Part shown: positions 43,804 to 53,255 of the stretch, piece after piece
Layout of the letters: each line of letters starts with the position of its first letter
Numbering within the stretch: the stretch's first letter is position 1
Source of the DNA: Duganella flavida
Lineage (GTDB): Bacteria > Pseudomonadota > Gammaproteobacteria > Burkholderiales > Burkholderiaceae_D
Assembly: GCF_009857445.1 (NCBI RefSeq)
Contig: NZ_WWCN01000016.1
Coordinates: 62,001 to 126,000 of the forward strand
Direction of reading: 5' to 3'
Length of the DNA: 64,000 nt
Made by a program: the position numbers and the translations under genes
The notes under the pieces: generated by a model
What the model saw: only the letters and a program-made list of their open reading frames with translations
The model's database searches: none
Told to the model about the DNA's origin: nothing

Positions 43804-45345
43804 ATGGCGACGCAGAGCGGAAGACAGTTAGGAGTGCCCTCTCAAAGAAGGCGAGTGGCTCTTTATATGCGCATGTCTAGCGATGGCCAGATTGAGTCGA
43901 TACCGAATCAACGGTTAGCACTCTCCACCTACGCTCGACACCATAAAATGCAAATAGTTCGTGAGTATGTCGACCCAGGCAGAAGCGGAGTCGCCATTCG
44001 GCAACGCAGCGGTATGCTCAGACTGATTCACGATGTAACTGCTGGCACGGGAGTAGATTTCGACGCGGTGTTGGTCTATGACGTTGCTCGCTGGGGACGC
44101 TTTCAGGACCCTGATGAGAGTGCGCATTACGAATTTATATGTAAGAACGCCGGTATTAAAGTCATCTACGTGGCTGAGTTGTTCGCCAATGATGACTCTT
44201 TGGCGGCTTTACTCCTGAAGACACTTAGCCGGGCACGAGCTGCTGAAGATAGTAGAGTCCTGTCAGTCAAGGTATTCGCTGCACAATCGCGTTTGGCTAG
44301 AAAGGGCTTTAAGCAAGGCGGACCTGCCGGTTATGGACTGCGCCGCGCTTCGATCGAGCCGAGTGGAAACGTTAGACGGGAGCTTGAGGCGGGCGAGCGA
44401 AAAGGGGCATTGACTGACCACGTGGTGTTCGTACCGGGACCCGTGAGTGAAGTCGCATGGGTACGCCGAATCTTCGACTGGTACGTGTATGGGGATATGG
44501 GGGACACTGAAATTGCGCGCGCGCTGAATGCTGCTGCTGTTCCTTCCGAGTCAGGACGTCTTTGGACACCACCAATCATCGCCAATATGCTGACCAACGA
44601 GAAGTACATTGGTACCCTCGTCTACAATCGTACAACGCAAAAGCTGCAGACTACTCCGACGAAAAACCCTAATCGGGAATGGATTCGAAAACGCGATGCT
44701 TTTCCTGCACTGGTTGATCGCGAAGTGTTCTGCCGTGCACAAGAGCTAAGAAGCCAGCGAGCTCAGCGCTTTTCACGTGAAGAACTGTTGGGCATGCTGC
44801 GCATGGTATATCGAGAACATGGAAAAGTTTCGACGAAGCTCATCTCCGAGGATGCGCGCTTGCCCTCAATTAACGTCTTCATGAATAGATTTGAGACGCT
44901 GACTAAGGCCCTTGAGTTCGCTGACATTCCGCCCACCCCTCGCGCCACAAAGCTGCTTCAGAACTTTCGCAAAACGGAGGCGATGCGACGAGAAAAATTT
45001 TTAGAGATATGTGAGTGCGTAATATGTGCTGGAGCAAGTATATCGTCAGGGCATCATAAAAATACTTTTATGATCAATGACGAAGTTCTGGTTCGGATGC
45101 ACGTTAGTCGGGCCAGACGCCTTCATGAGAGCAAGCCATTTCGTTGGTACTTCCCACTTCGCTGGCCGGAGGAAACACAGTTTGTGATTGCCGTTCAACT
45201 GGAACCAAACTATGCAGAGATACGCGCGCTTTATTTGGTCCCATCTGCAGATTTTTCATATCCTATGTTGATTATGCGCGAAGAATGGCCCGATGAATAT
45301 CGTCGTTACCGTTACTCCTCGCTAGAGGAAATGTTTGGGCTGTAG
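43804..45345 (+). CDS. Large serine recombinase 3
   Basis: 513 residues. Catalytic Ser25 in YMRMSSDGQ, YDVARWGRF, recombinase domain (GYGLRRASIE, LTNEKYIGTLVYN), then the shared helical repeat (LRMVYREHGKVSTKL, FMNRFETLTKALEF). The C-terminal domain is also shared (RWYFPLRWPEETQFVIAV, ALYLVPSADFSYP). Divergent from recombinase 2. Followed by a small gene on the same strand. Its closest-looking partner in the N-terminal half is recombinase 1. Role as for the other two. Confidence 0.9.
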   Translation: MATQSGRQLGVPSQRRRVALYMRMSSDGQIESIPNQRLALSTYARHHKMQIVREYVDPGRSGVAIRQRSGMLRLIHDVTAGTGVDFDAVLVYDVARWGRFQDPDESAHYEFICKNAGIKVIYVAELFANDDSLAALLLKTLSRARAAEDSRVLSVKVFAAQSRLARKGFKQGGPAGYGLRRASIEPSGNVRRELEAGERKGALTDHVVFVPGPVSEVAWVRRIFDWYVYGDMGDTEIARALNAAAVPSESGRLWTPPIIANMLTNEKYIGTLVYNRTTQKLQTTPTKNPNREWIRKRDAFPALVDREVFCRAQELRSQRAQRFSREELLGMLRMVYREHGKVSTKLISEDARLPSINVFMNRFETLTKALEFADIPPTPRATKLLQNFRKTEAMRREKFLEICECVICAGASISSGHHKNTFMINDEVLVRMHVSRARRLHESKPFRWYFPLRWPEETQFVIAVQLEPNYAEIRALYLVPSADFSYPMLIMREEWPDEYRRYRYSSLEEMFGL

Positions 45346-45482
45346 TGCACCAAATCGATGTTCGGCTTTGCACAAAGGCGACGGGGCTGTGATGCAAAAT
45401 GGTTCCAGGATCGCCACAAATACTCACAATTCGTGGCACGTCGGCTAAACTATCTGCAGAGTGTATCCGTGCAGGAGTAGCG

Positions 45483-45728
45483 ATGAATGATAAAAAAGCA
45501 GACGACGAGGCTATGATCGCGAAGTATAAAGCGGACGCAGCTGCGCGGAGACAGCTCAGTAAGACCAAGCTCGTCGCGATGGCGCCGCTGGCTGTTCAGC
45601 CCAAGGATGGCGTGATCACCGTACGGTTTGGAGAGGGTGCAAAGCCACTGTCCGCGTTAGGAGGGGTAGTCAAGGTGCTCGGCCAATCACGCATCAAGAT
45701 ACCGGAAATGAAGGTGCGTCGAAGTTAG
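45483..45728 (+). CDS. Small basic protein of unknown function
   Basis: 81 residues from ATG 45483, with AGGAG upstream; the frame opens earlier but without a ribosome site. N-terminal charged helix (MNDKKADDEAMIAKYKADAAARRQL), then a short strand-rich part (KDGVITVRFGEGAKPL). No domain recognised. It lies 137 bases after recombinase 3 on the same strand and converges on tniQ2, so it could belong to either module. Confidence 0.5.
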   Translation: MNDKKADDEAMIAKYKADAAARRQLSKTKLVAMAPLAVQPKDGVITVRFGEGAKPLSALGGVVKVLGQSRIKIPEMKVRRS

Positions 45729-45803
45729 CACAACAATGCAACGATAGCGTTGATTGGAAAGTTGAGGGAATCGGTCGATGCGCGCGCATCCACTGTATTG
45801 GCT

Positions 45804-47453
45804 TCAATGAGAAATCGGCAAACCGTTCTTCCTGACGAAATACTGCCGTCCCCCATCGATACTGGGGCCGGAAACGATCTCGAGCTGGCAACTGGTAGCC
45901 CAGCGAAGCGCACTTTGTTTGCTCACACCATTTCGGGAAGCGGCTATACTCAATGGCTCTATTTGTGCCGTGAATCTGGCGATTTCGAATTCGGTAATGT
46001 ACCTCGCCGCGCGGCGGCCGATCCGAGTACTAATGACCTTGACCAGGCCTCTGTCGACTAAGTGATATAGAACTTCTTGTTTTAGTTTGAGGCGCTCTGC
46101 AGCTTGGGGAATCGAGATGAGCTCGTTGATGGGAGCGGAGCATTCGGCCAGTACAGCCTTAGTATCTAGCCGGCACACTAGAATTTCACGGGCATGATTG
46201 GGTATGCCGGCACTGCTGATTATCCCGGATAATAACGCGGTGAAAAAGGCTGCGGTGTGCGGTAATGGAACCGCTGTCCTTAACAAGCTGTCGAGCGGGA
46301 TGAGATCGGTCCCTGATGGTCTTTTTGCAGGTGTCTGGACAGCGCCCCGCAGTAGATCTGCGATTGATTCTCTATCGACCTTCCGGCCGTCCCCGTTGAT
46401 CAAGCCCATTTTGATTAAACACGTTAAGCGTGCGATGGACAATCCATAGATTCTTGAGGCCGCTGCATGCGGCAGCATGCCAGCGGACTTGCTTTGAATA
46501 GCTTCAATCACCGATGGCGCCACGGCAAGCATTGTTCGTCCTGCGCCGGTAACGCGGGCTGGCGGTGTAACCCCATGCGAAGAGAGTATTTCTAAGACGC
46601 GCTCAGGACGAATGTGCAGGCGTTTCGCGCACTCAGTGGCGCTGAGGGTAACTCGACTTGCTTTCCATGATATCGCTTCTGCATTGTTTGATTGCTCTTG
46701 CAGATAAGTACGCACCCATCCAAGTATCACCTCCTGCGCAGAATGAGGCAGTTGCCGTCGAATTTTGGTGAGTAGCGCTGGGAATGCATCTCTCATTAAC
46801 TGTGCACTTGTCGCAGACGATGGTTCCCTTCGTATTCTGCGAAGCAGATCGTGGAATGCTATTTCGCCACCAAGCATGATGGCGGTACCTGTGCCGATGA
46901 GGATTCGCAGATGTCGGATCGCGTTGGCGGAAGCTTTCTTCAATGGTTTATTGTTTAGACCAAAAGTATGGAGTGCTCCTAGCAAGCGCGCTACCCGCCA
47001 GCGATGTTCAACAATGAGGTGAGCCCACCAACGAGAAGCGTGTTGATCTGACGGGGAGATAAGCGCGATCAACTCAGCACTCAATGGTGTCGAGGTGATG
47101 GTAACAAGCGACCCACCGCAACTGCAGGAGAGAAAACGGGCGTTACGCCAACTGAGTTGGCGATCACAGCATTCACACGTATCAGTGAGCCAGCACTGAT
47201 GAATTGGGCAGATCGGCACCGGACCGCTCCATTGTTCTAACCAGGTGGGAGCCTCTTGGTCTAGGCAAAGTGGACACCAGCGCGTGTGGCTGGCTTCTGG
47301 TTTGTCAGGGAGCGCCAGACCGGCGCAATTATCTAGCCAGCCTGGCGAGGGAAGGCCATTCGCATGCGCTAGCCGCAGCTTGTATCCATTGTGTGCCTCA
47401 CCGAAGCGAAAGCATGGTCTGACAAGCAGGTGCGAAAAGGCGACTGGGCTCAT
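45804..47453 (-). CDS. tniQ: TniQ/TnsD-like target-selection protein 2
   Basis: 549 residues. The TniQ zinc region WCPLC (Cys60, Cys63) with ICPIHQ (Cys82, His85) is followed by a second Cys cluster, CECC plus SCSCGG. Several helix-turn-helix-like segments follow (SATECAKRLHIRPERVLEIL, SIPQAAERLKLKQEVLYHL, AASRNGVSKQSALRWA), suggesting a long sequence-specific DNA-binding tail as in TnsD. Inference: it recognises a fixed attachment site, possibly the tssF end. It is 19 bases downstream of tniQ1. No strong ribosome site is seen, so it may be translated by coupling. Confidence 0.85.
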   Translation of the reverse strand: MSPVAFSHLLVRPCFRFGEAHNGYKLRLAHANGLPSPGWLDNCAGLALPDKPEASHTRWCPLCLDQEAPTWLEQWSGPVPICPIHQCWLTDTCECCDRQLSWRNARFLSCSCGGSLVTITSTPLSAELIALISPSDQHASRWWAHLIVEHRWRVARLLGALHTFGLNNKPLKKASANAIRHLRILIGTGTAIMLGGEIAFHDLLRRIRREPSSATSAQLMRDAFPALLTKIRRQLPHSAQEVILGWVRTYLQEQSNNAEAISWKASRVTLSATECAKRLHIRPERVLEILSSHGVTPPARVTGAGRTMLAVAPSVIEAIQSKSAGMLPHAAASRIYGLSIARLTCLIKMGLINGDGRKVDRESIADLLRGAVQTPAKRPSGTDLIPLDSLLRTAVPLPHTAAFFTALLSGIISSAGIPNHAREILVCRLDTKAVLAECSAPINELISIPQAAERLKLKQEVLYHLVDRGLVKVISTRIGRRAARYITEFEIARFTAQIEPLSIAASRNGVSKQSALRWATSCQLEIVSGPSIDGGRQYFVRKNGLPISH

Positions 47454-47472
47454 GAGGTAGTGCTTCTTGAAT

Positions 47473-48981
47473 TTACAGTGTCGGATCTGAGTCGAACAAC
47501 GCGAGTTGCTGGGACTGTTGATGATGACAACGGCGTGTGCATCGCGATATCTCCTTCGCCCTTACCTCAGCCGCAGCATCCACGTAATATCCGGAAAGAC
47601 CCGGGTGCTCTGGAACACGATATAGTTTTATCCGCCCTTCCAGTATCTCGTCGAGTATCGTTTTAAAGACAGATGGTGGGGTAGATGGGCCGAGCAACCA
47701 ATCGTCGAAGAGAGGCAAGCGCTGTGTGGGCTGCCCGATCATTAGACGCGCAGTACTCTCGAGTTTTATCGTGAGCGTATTGATCTCGTCGATGCGGTGA
47801 TACGCCCAAATACCTATTTTAAAGGGCCGGCAAATCCCGTTGCGGTGTAATGCTCTCCAGATTGTTCTATTGATATTCCAGTGCTTCATCAATTGCACTG
47901 GCGTCATGCAATCGCTTAGCCACCTTCTGCAAGATTCGATCTCTGCCTGGTGTACAAAGAAAAATACTCGCTTACCAAACCGTACTTTTTTTACTCGCTC
48001 GAAAAAATTGGCTCGGACCAGAAAATGAACGAAGTTGGTATCCCGTCCCAACAACAATTCGGCGTAGTTCAGGCTTACGTATCCCTCGGGATGATACTGG
48101 ATGGGCAAGGCGCCTTGCGCTGATGGACAGTACATTTCGGGTGAAGTGGCATGTAACCGATCAAGCAGCTCCTGGAGCGGTAGGGATCGCAAAAGAGGGG
48201 AGCTCTGTTCTGTGTCCTTCATCAGTGTCCGGAGGCACCTCGCCGCAGCGCGTCGCTCGGAGAGGTTTTTCAATGAGGTTAAAAAAGCGACGATCGCGCC
48301 ATAGGAGGGGGATATGGTCAGGCCGGCATCGCGGAGCCATTGGGCTCGTTGGCTCAAGCGCGAGTGGCCCCTGACAGGTATTTCTGGCCCTTCGCCGGTA
48401 CTGATCACCGCATCGAGAATGTACTCGGCTAAGAGGACCCAAGCCAAGTGTTCTGCTACATGCTCCGAGTCGCCCTCGATTGAGGCGCGCTCGAACGCTT
48501 CCCACATCCCCAGTGCGTAGTTTTTCTCCGCCGGCATGGGGCAGGTTGCGCCGTCCCATAGTTGACTGTCAGTGATCTCGTTGAGCTGAATCGGGTTAGG
48601 GTAGTTCACGGTAACGCACAGCGCCGGTTCCACTAATCCTGTTTTCAAGTGCAGATGATGTTTCGTGCACATTTCCAGTCGTGTGAGTCGCCATCGTGTT
48701 TGTACACAGCGCTCTTCCTGAAAGCAGGCAGGGCAATACCGAATCGGCGAACCCGTCTTTTTTTTTGCCCATATCGGGAGGGGCGATAAATAACTCTGCG
48801 CATCTGATTCTACCTTTGGTCCGAGTTCAAGTGCGATGCTCTTGAGGCGCTCGATATGGCTCGCTGACGGATAACGCAGACCGTTGGCACGAGCCACACG
48901 CACAAGGTAGCTCTCAATCCATTCGCCTGGTTTTTTTGCAGGACGTATCGGCGCGATGGGCGCGCTAGCAATGGTGGTCAT
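47473..48981 (-). CDS. tniQ: TniQ-like target-selection protein 1
   Basis: 502 residues. TniQ N-terminal signature GEWIESYLVRVARANGL (residues 19-35), zinc knuckle RYCPAC (Cys83, Cys86) with MCTKHH (Cys105, His108). The C-terminal half has a helix-turn-helix-like segment (TPVQLMKHWNINRTIWRAL). TniQ proteins link a target-binding factor to the TnsC ATPase. It starts 3 bases after tnsC. Differing from TniQ 2 in length and tail, it could be the general TniQ while TniQ 2 gives site specificity, or each could serve one pathway. Confidence 0.88.
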   Translation of the reverse strand: MTTIASAPIAPIRPAKKPGEWIESYLVRVARANGLRYPSASHIERLKSIALELGPKVESDAQSYLSPLPIWAKKKTGSPIRYCPACFQEERCVQTRWRLTRLEMCTKHHLHLKTGLVEPALCVTVNYPNPIQLNEITDSQLWDGATCPMPAEKNYALGMWEAFERASIEGDSEHVAEHLAWVLLAEYILDAVISTGEGPEIPVRGHSRLSQRAQWLRDAGLTISPSYGAIVAFLTSLKNLSERRAAARCLRTLMKDTEQSSPLLRSLPLQELLDRLHATSPEMYCPSAQGALPIQYHPEGYVSLNYAELLLGRDTNFVHFLVRANFFERVKKVRFGKRVFFFVHQAEIESCRRWLSDCMTPVQLMKHWNINRTIWRALHRNGICRPFKIGIWAYHRIDEINTLTIKLESTARLMIGQPTQRLPLFDDWLLGPSTPPSVFKTILDEILEGRIKLYRVPEHPGLSGYYVDAAAEVRAKEISRCTRRCHHQQSQQLALFDSDPTL

Positions 48982-48984
48982 CGT

Positions 48985-49923
48985 TTAGTTCTCCCTGGGC
49001 GCAAATGGTTCATCACTTTTTGTCAGTGGCGTATTCGTGAAGTTCGCACAGAATGGATTTCGATCATTGGGGGCGTCGGCATAGATGACTTGTCGGAATG
49101 CCTCTTCTAAAGTGGATAGCCGTATTTTTTGCGAGCCATCGCGAAAGGCAATTTCAACTGCTCTCACGAGCAGGCGACGTAAGTCTCTAAGATATCCATT
49201 CGTCGCGAAAAGCATTTTTTTCGGTAGATCTCCGCTGGTCAACTTGATGACCTCGACGCCGGCCAGCATCTTGGTAAATGTGACGAGTACCTCACAAAAC
49301 CGGTGCGTCTCTACTTCGTTTGCAACTGAAAATGGTTTGATATGAATGATCTCGCGAAACCGGCTGCGTAATTGATCATTTGCCTTTAATAGCCGCATCG
49401 CCCGTGGAATACCCGCCATGACGATAGGAATGCCGGCTTGGTCCAAGAACACTTTGAGCCAATCCGCGGTGTAGTGGTGCGTTTTGATTCCGCCCTTGTC
49501 GACCAGGTGATTCACCTCGTCCAATAGAATGACTTTAACCTTGCATTGTTTGAGCAGGCAGTGCAGTTGAAAGGTGAGATCTTTGATTTTGCCCCGGTCC
49601 CAAAAAGGTGAGCCTAGTGCAAGCAGCATGGCACTAGCGAGCGCGCTCGCGTTGCCATTTGCAGGAACACTCACATAGAGAACAGGTACCTCGGTATATT
49701 CTGGGTGAACGACCGGCGGATATTTACTCCGAAATTTTTGTAATACACGAGATTTTCCGACACCTGACTCCCCCAATACGAGTAAGTTTTCGGGTTCTTC
49801 GTTGGTTCGTTCGTGCTGGATGAGCTGAGTCATTCGATCAGTCAAGGAAACAACATGCGGTAAGTTGACGAAAGCGCGCGTGATGATTTGCACGATGAGC
49901 ATCGGTTTATCCGGAGCATTCAT
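48985..49923 (-). CDS. tnsC: TnsC-like AAA+ transposition regulator
   Basis: 312 residues. Walker A GESGVGKS (51-58), Walker B VILLDEVNH (132-140), then IPIVMAGIPRAMRLL (sensor region) and RSRFREIIHIKPF. TnsC/TniB ATPases polymerise on target DNA, receive the signal from TniQ and activate TnsA-TnsB. It overlaps the tnsB stop by 4 bases. Its small size is like TniB and the shorter TnsC proteins, not the 555-residue Tn7 TnsC. Confidence 0.92.
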   Translation of the reverse strand: MNAPDKPMLIVQIITRAFVNLPHVVSLTDRMTQLIQHERTNEEPENLLVLGESGVGKSRVLQKFRSKYPPVVHPEYTEVPVLYVSVPANGNASALASAMLLALGSPFWDRGKIKDLTFQLHCLLKQCKVKVILLDEVNHLVDKGGIKTHHYTADWLKVFLDQAGIPIVMAGIPRAMRLLKANDQLRSRFREIIHIKPFSVANEVETHRFCEVLVTFTKMLAGVEVIKLTSGDLPKKMLFATNGYLRDLRRLLVRAVEIAFRDGSQKIRLSTLEEAFRQVIYADAPNDRNPFCANFTNTPLTKSDEPFAPREN

Positions 49924-51881
49924 TGGTCACCTCCAATATCACTCGTCATTTCGAAATCAAAGCCGCTGAAATTCGCGGCCGGGGCCGCTGAGGTATCTTC
50001 GTTAGGCCTATTGAGTACGACCTTGTCCGGCGCCGGCGTCGGGCGATGCATCTCTTTACTGGTTTTATTGGCGAGATTGGCCCCATGTTTCCTGTTCTTT
50101 AATTTCTTATCTGCGGAGGCCTTAGCTACCAGGTCGCGGACGATATCACGTGCGGAGGCACGGGTGCGTTGATATGCATCGGTAGCATGGATCGCGCGCT
50201 TGGCCGCCTTACCTTGGGTTAGCGTAAGCCCCAAGTAGTCGTTGTCGACATTAGGTACTTCGAAATACTTTTTCTCATATGGGTCCCACACATGAATGTG
50301 CCCTACATCATGTCTTGGCCATTTGACCTCCACGCTTGTCTTCTTCTCGGGAAGCATGCAGCGCAGATTGGACAGTTGTTTCGAGGCATAGCGATGGGTG
50401 TTGAGATCGATGCCGTATTGCTGGACTTTAGAGACACAAGATTCTGAAAATTCAATTTCAAGGTCTTTTGCGTTCGCTTTGAGCTGGGGAGGATGTTGAG
50501 CAGCGCTTTCACGCCATACTTCAATTGGTGTTCTGCGTCCAAGTCCACCGTGAGGTCGTAAATGATAGACGCCGAGTATCCACGTATGAATCATCTTATC
50601 CAACTCCGCCAGGGTAATGCACGCATCGTTCTCAGCTTTGAAACCGATGCGATCAGTAATGCGGGCTAGTGTTGTGCCAGGTAAACGATGGATGAATGAA
50701 TAGTTGAACGTGCGATTGAACCGCTCGATAAATGGCTTGTCGTTGGGCTCACGGGAACCTGAGAACTCGGAGATCACGCCCACGTTCAATAGGGCATCGG
50801 CAACCGCAAAGGCGTGGAATTCCCGCCCGTTATCCATGAGTAGGCGCTCCATCCAGCCGTAGCACTCCCAAGTCACGTTGAGATCTGGATAGCGATCTTT
50901 TATATAGCTTTTTGGCAGCATCGCATGCCGAAGCGCCTCGAAAACTGCCGGCGTCCCATGACCGGCCAGCGAAAGATGATATCCGAGTACGCAGCGCGAG
51001 TAGCGATCGAAGACAAAGGTGATGCTTGGCCTGCCGATGGTTTTCCTGTTGTCGTCAACAACCATCAGATCTACGGGGGTGTGGTCGATCTCAACCAGTT
51101 CGAGTATTCTGGAGACACGGCGCGAGGCCAACGTCGCACCGTAGCGGCGATCTGCTTCTCGTTTACCATAACGCGCCACGGCGATATCGTAGGCATAAAG
51201 CCGACTGATCCGGCGCTGGATGGTCCGAAAACTTGGAACTATTAGCCACTCACTTTCAATCAGCGTCGTGTTTTTAAGCGCAATAGTCTTGGATACCGCA
51301 TCATGAACTTCTTCTGCTGAGCCAGTCTTTTGCGCTAAAAAAATGCTCTCGATTTTTTCGTCGATGATGGCTTCGACTTCGGCGTTTAAGCGTGATTTGT
51401 TTTTACCGCCCCGTGAATTAATTTTTGAGAACAACGCACGAATGTCTTTCTTGGCTTGCTGAAATAGCTTGTGCCAGCGATAGACTGTGGTGACGTGCGG
51501 TGGTACAGATTCGTTGCGCTCTTGGCTGATCTTGCCGATGGCGTTGATGAGCTGCTGCTTGGTTCCTTTAAATGCGCATTCATCAGTGAGCTTGACGATG
51601 TAGTCGATCTGGCGCCGGGAGGCTGATTGCGCTGCTGGTGATGTCGACGGCTCCGCATGCTGTCGTACTTGGGTCGGCGGGAACTGGCTCTGGTGCTGAA
51701 GATTGAAGGGCGCGATGGTTAAGGCGCCCTTGGCATATTCCGCTAGCAGCGCATAGAGGTCGTGTGTTGAGAACTCTCCGGTGGTGGCGTTTTCGAGTTG
51801 CACACCCGTTGCAGTCCGCCGGTCGACGCGATATTCGATGCCGTTGCGAAAGATCGTTTGGTTCTTGATGAATGCAAGCAT
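49920..51881 (-). CDS. tnsB: TnsB-like DDE transposase
   Basis: 653 residues. N-terminal DNA-binding region with helix-turn-helix segments, rve/integrase core with catalytic Asp266 (EIDHTPVD), Asp350 (MDNGREF) and Glu386 (DKPFIERFNRTFN), then a Mu-like beta-barrel (VSKVQQYGIDLNTHRYASKQL) and a basic tail that should contact TnsC. It cuts the 3' ends and joins them to the target. GGGAGAG lies 5 bases before the ATG. All three catalytic residues are intact, so it is probably active. Confidence 0.94.
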   Translation of the reverse strand: MLAFIKNQTIFRNGIEYRVDRRTATGVQLENATTGEFSTHDLYALLAEYAKGALTIAPFNLQHQSQFPPTQVRQHAEPSTSPAAQSASRRQIDYIVKLTDECAFKGTKQQLINAIGKISQERNESVPPHVTTVYRWHKLFQQAKKDIRALFSKINSRGGKNKSRLNAEVEAIIDEKIESIFLAQKTGSAEEVHDAVSKTIALKNTTLIESEWLIVPSFRTIQRRISRLYAYDIAVARYGKREADRRYGATLASRRVSRILELVEIDHTPVDLMVVDDNRKTIGRPSITFVFDRYSRCVLGYHLSLAGHGTPAVFEALRHAMLPKSYIKDRYPDLNVTWECYGWMERLLMDNGREFHAFAVADALLNVGVISEFSGSREPNDKPFIERFNRTFNYSFIHRLPGTTLARITDRIGFKAENDACITLAELDKMIHTWILGVYHLRPHGGLGRRTPIEVWRESAAQHPPQLKANAKDLEIEFSESCVSKVQQYGIDLNTHRYASKQLSNLRCMLPEKKTSVEVKWPRHDVGHIHVWDPYEKKYFEVPNVDNDYLGLTLTQGKAAKRAIHATDAYQRTRASARDIVRDLVAKASADKKLKNRKHGANLANKTSKEMHRPTPAPDKVVLNRPNEDTSAAPAANFSGFDFEMTSDIGGDQ

Positions 51882-51892
51882 GATTCTCTCCC

Positions 51893-52621
51893 TTAAATGT
51901 GTTCGAAAAGTGCATCTGGATCACGGCGCATCACGCGTTGGAGCAACGCATCGCATTCTCGTTGTGCCGCATACCACCGGTGCAGCAACGCCGGCGGGGC
52001 AGTTTGCGTTTGATGAGGGTCCCATTGAATACTGTCGAGTGTCGGGTCGTAGCGGCCTGGGGCTGGGCGCAGGCGGAGGAGCGCCTTTAATTCTTCCTGC
52101 AAGCCAGCCGGACGTAGATCGGTGTCGAGAATGAGTAAGAACGGCGTCTGCGAGGTGTTGAAATGGGAGATGACGCGCCGTAGGCGGGCGGCGACATGCG
52201 AGTTTTTCTGGAAGTCGGCCGGCTTAATTTCGACGAAGTAGTCTCGGCCGTACATCGTGGCTTGTAGGTCCGGGGTGTAGCGCAAGCGTGGAGAGCCAGG
52301 CATCGCGAACACGCAGGGCTGCGTGATCAGTGATGAAACCGAACTGGCTACATTAAGCACCCGCAACGCGTCTTCTTCGATGAGGCTTTCAAAATTCAGT
52401 AACTTTCCTTTGTAGCTAGGAAAGCGACCCCGTACCCCGCGCCCGCTGACGGTCACGATCTCTCGCACTTTTCTGTCAGAGAGCATCTGGCCGATGTTCC
52501 TTATTGCGGTGGGGATCTCTAATTGGCTAAACCGACCGGGACGCGGCTTGGTCCGGCGTCCTACGGAAAGGTTCAAACTCATTGCTTGGGACGTGCTCGC
52601 CCCTCCTTGATGCTTAGTCAT
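51893..52621 (-). CDS. tnsA: TnsA-like endonuclease
   Basis: 242 residues from ATG 52621 (GAGGA six bases upstream); an upstream ATG at 52666 is less likely. Restriction-enzyme fold with Glu78 (LNFESLIEE), Asp118 (YTPDLQ) and Lys133 (VEIKP), the TnsA catalytic set. The C-terminal part ends with a helical TnsC-contact-like region. It cuts the 5' ends so that the element excises fully instead of forming cointegrates. First gene of the tns operon. Confidence 0.92.
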   Translation of the reverse strand: MTKHQGGASTSQAMSLNLSVGRRTKPRPGRFSQLEIPTAIRNIGQMLSDRKVREIVTVSGRGVRGRFPSYKGKLLNFESLIEEDALRVLNVASSVSSLITQPCVFAMPGSPRLRYTPDLQATMYGRDYFVEIKPADFQKNSHVAARLRRVISHFNTSQTPFLLILDTDLRPAGLQEELKALLRLRPAPGRYDPTLDSIQWDPHQTQTAPPALLHRWYAAQRECDALLQRVMRRDPDALFEHI

Positions 52622-52809
52622 GGAAATCCTCGTCAAAGTAATGGGCGTGTTTTGCCCAGATCGCAATACAAAAATTACGAATTTTTCGACAAGGGGCTTG
52701 ACGTGGAAAGGCGGGCAGTAGACACTTGATTTACTAGATCCGCATCACTGTTTTGCCAAAGGCGCCAACCCCTTGTGGGTTCGGTGCTTTTTTGGTTTTT
52801 AGCTCATGG

Positions 52810-53199
52810 TTATCCCTCTTTCCGTCGCAGACATTGATTGCTCAGAGCAGCGAGTGCACACTCTAATGAGTCCCACTCCCCTTCGTTAAAATCAGCCACC
52901 TGGCGTAGTAGCTTGTTGAGACGCGTCATGATCATTTCGTCTGCAGCCTGCCCCTCTACGACATCCAGCATGCGATCGATGACGGCGAGACAGCGCAACT
53001 TCGTGCGCAGAGACTCGTCGGCATTGAGCGTTGGCAATAGCTTGTCTACGACATCGCGATTGGGCGCCTTCCGTCGCCCGCACTCAACACTGGCTAAATA
53101 ACTCGCGTCGATCCCTGCGAGGCGCGCAACTTCACCCTGACGCTTGTCCATGTGTATGCGCGCCACGTTGAATGCACGACCAAACAACATGCTTGCCAT
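52810..53199 (-). CDS. XRE-family regulator upstream of the tns operon
   Basis: 129 residues, starting at ATG 53199 with GGAAAG upstream. Helix-turn-helix in residues 13-45 (DKRQGEVARLAGIDASYLASVECGRRKAPN); the remainder is helical and probably dimerises. It precedes tnsA by 188 bases on the same strand, so it likely represses its own and the transposition promoter. The region upstream holds two dyads (53261 and 53291). Unlike typical tns regulators it is not a MerR or Xre-Cro fusion. Confidence 0.85.
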   Translation of the reverse strand: MASMLFGRAFNVARIHMDKRQGEVARLAGIDASYLASVECGRRKAPNRDVVDKLLPTLNADESLRTKLRCLAVIDRMLDVVEGQAADEMIMTRLNKLLRQVADFNEGEWDSLECALAALSNQCLRRKEG

Positions 53200-53255
53200 A
53201 ATTTTCTTTCCAAAAAAAGAATAAATCTGGAATTAAAGTAGCCTAGGCAGGAAAT

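Larger units (their letters stand above)
45804..52621 (-). mobile_element. Tn7-like transposition core tnsA-tnsB-tnsC-tniQ-tniQ
   Basis: Five genes on one strand with spacings of +11, -4, +3 and +19 bases, in the canonical Tn7 order with tnsA promoter-proximal. Having TnsA implies cut-and-paste transposition. Two TniQ proteins imply two target modes, or a heterodimeric target selector. No Cas genes and no CRISPR array are present, so this is not a CRISPR-associated transposon. Terminal repeats were not identified; by analogy one end should lie upstream of tnsA (52.6-53.4 kb or beyond). Confidence 0.85.

Noticed and set aside
45804..53199. CRISPR-associated transposon (CAST)
   Set aside because: No cas genes, no CRISPR-like repeats and no guide-like array were seen in 37-64 kb.
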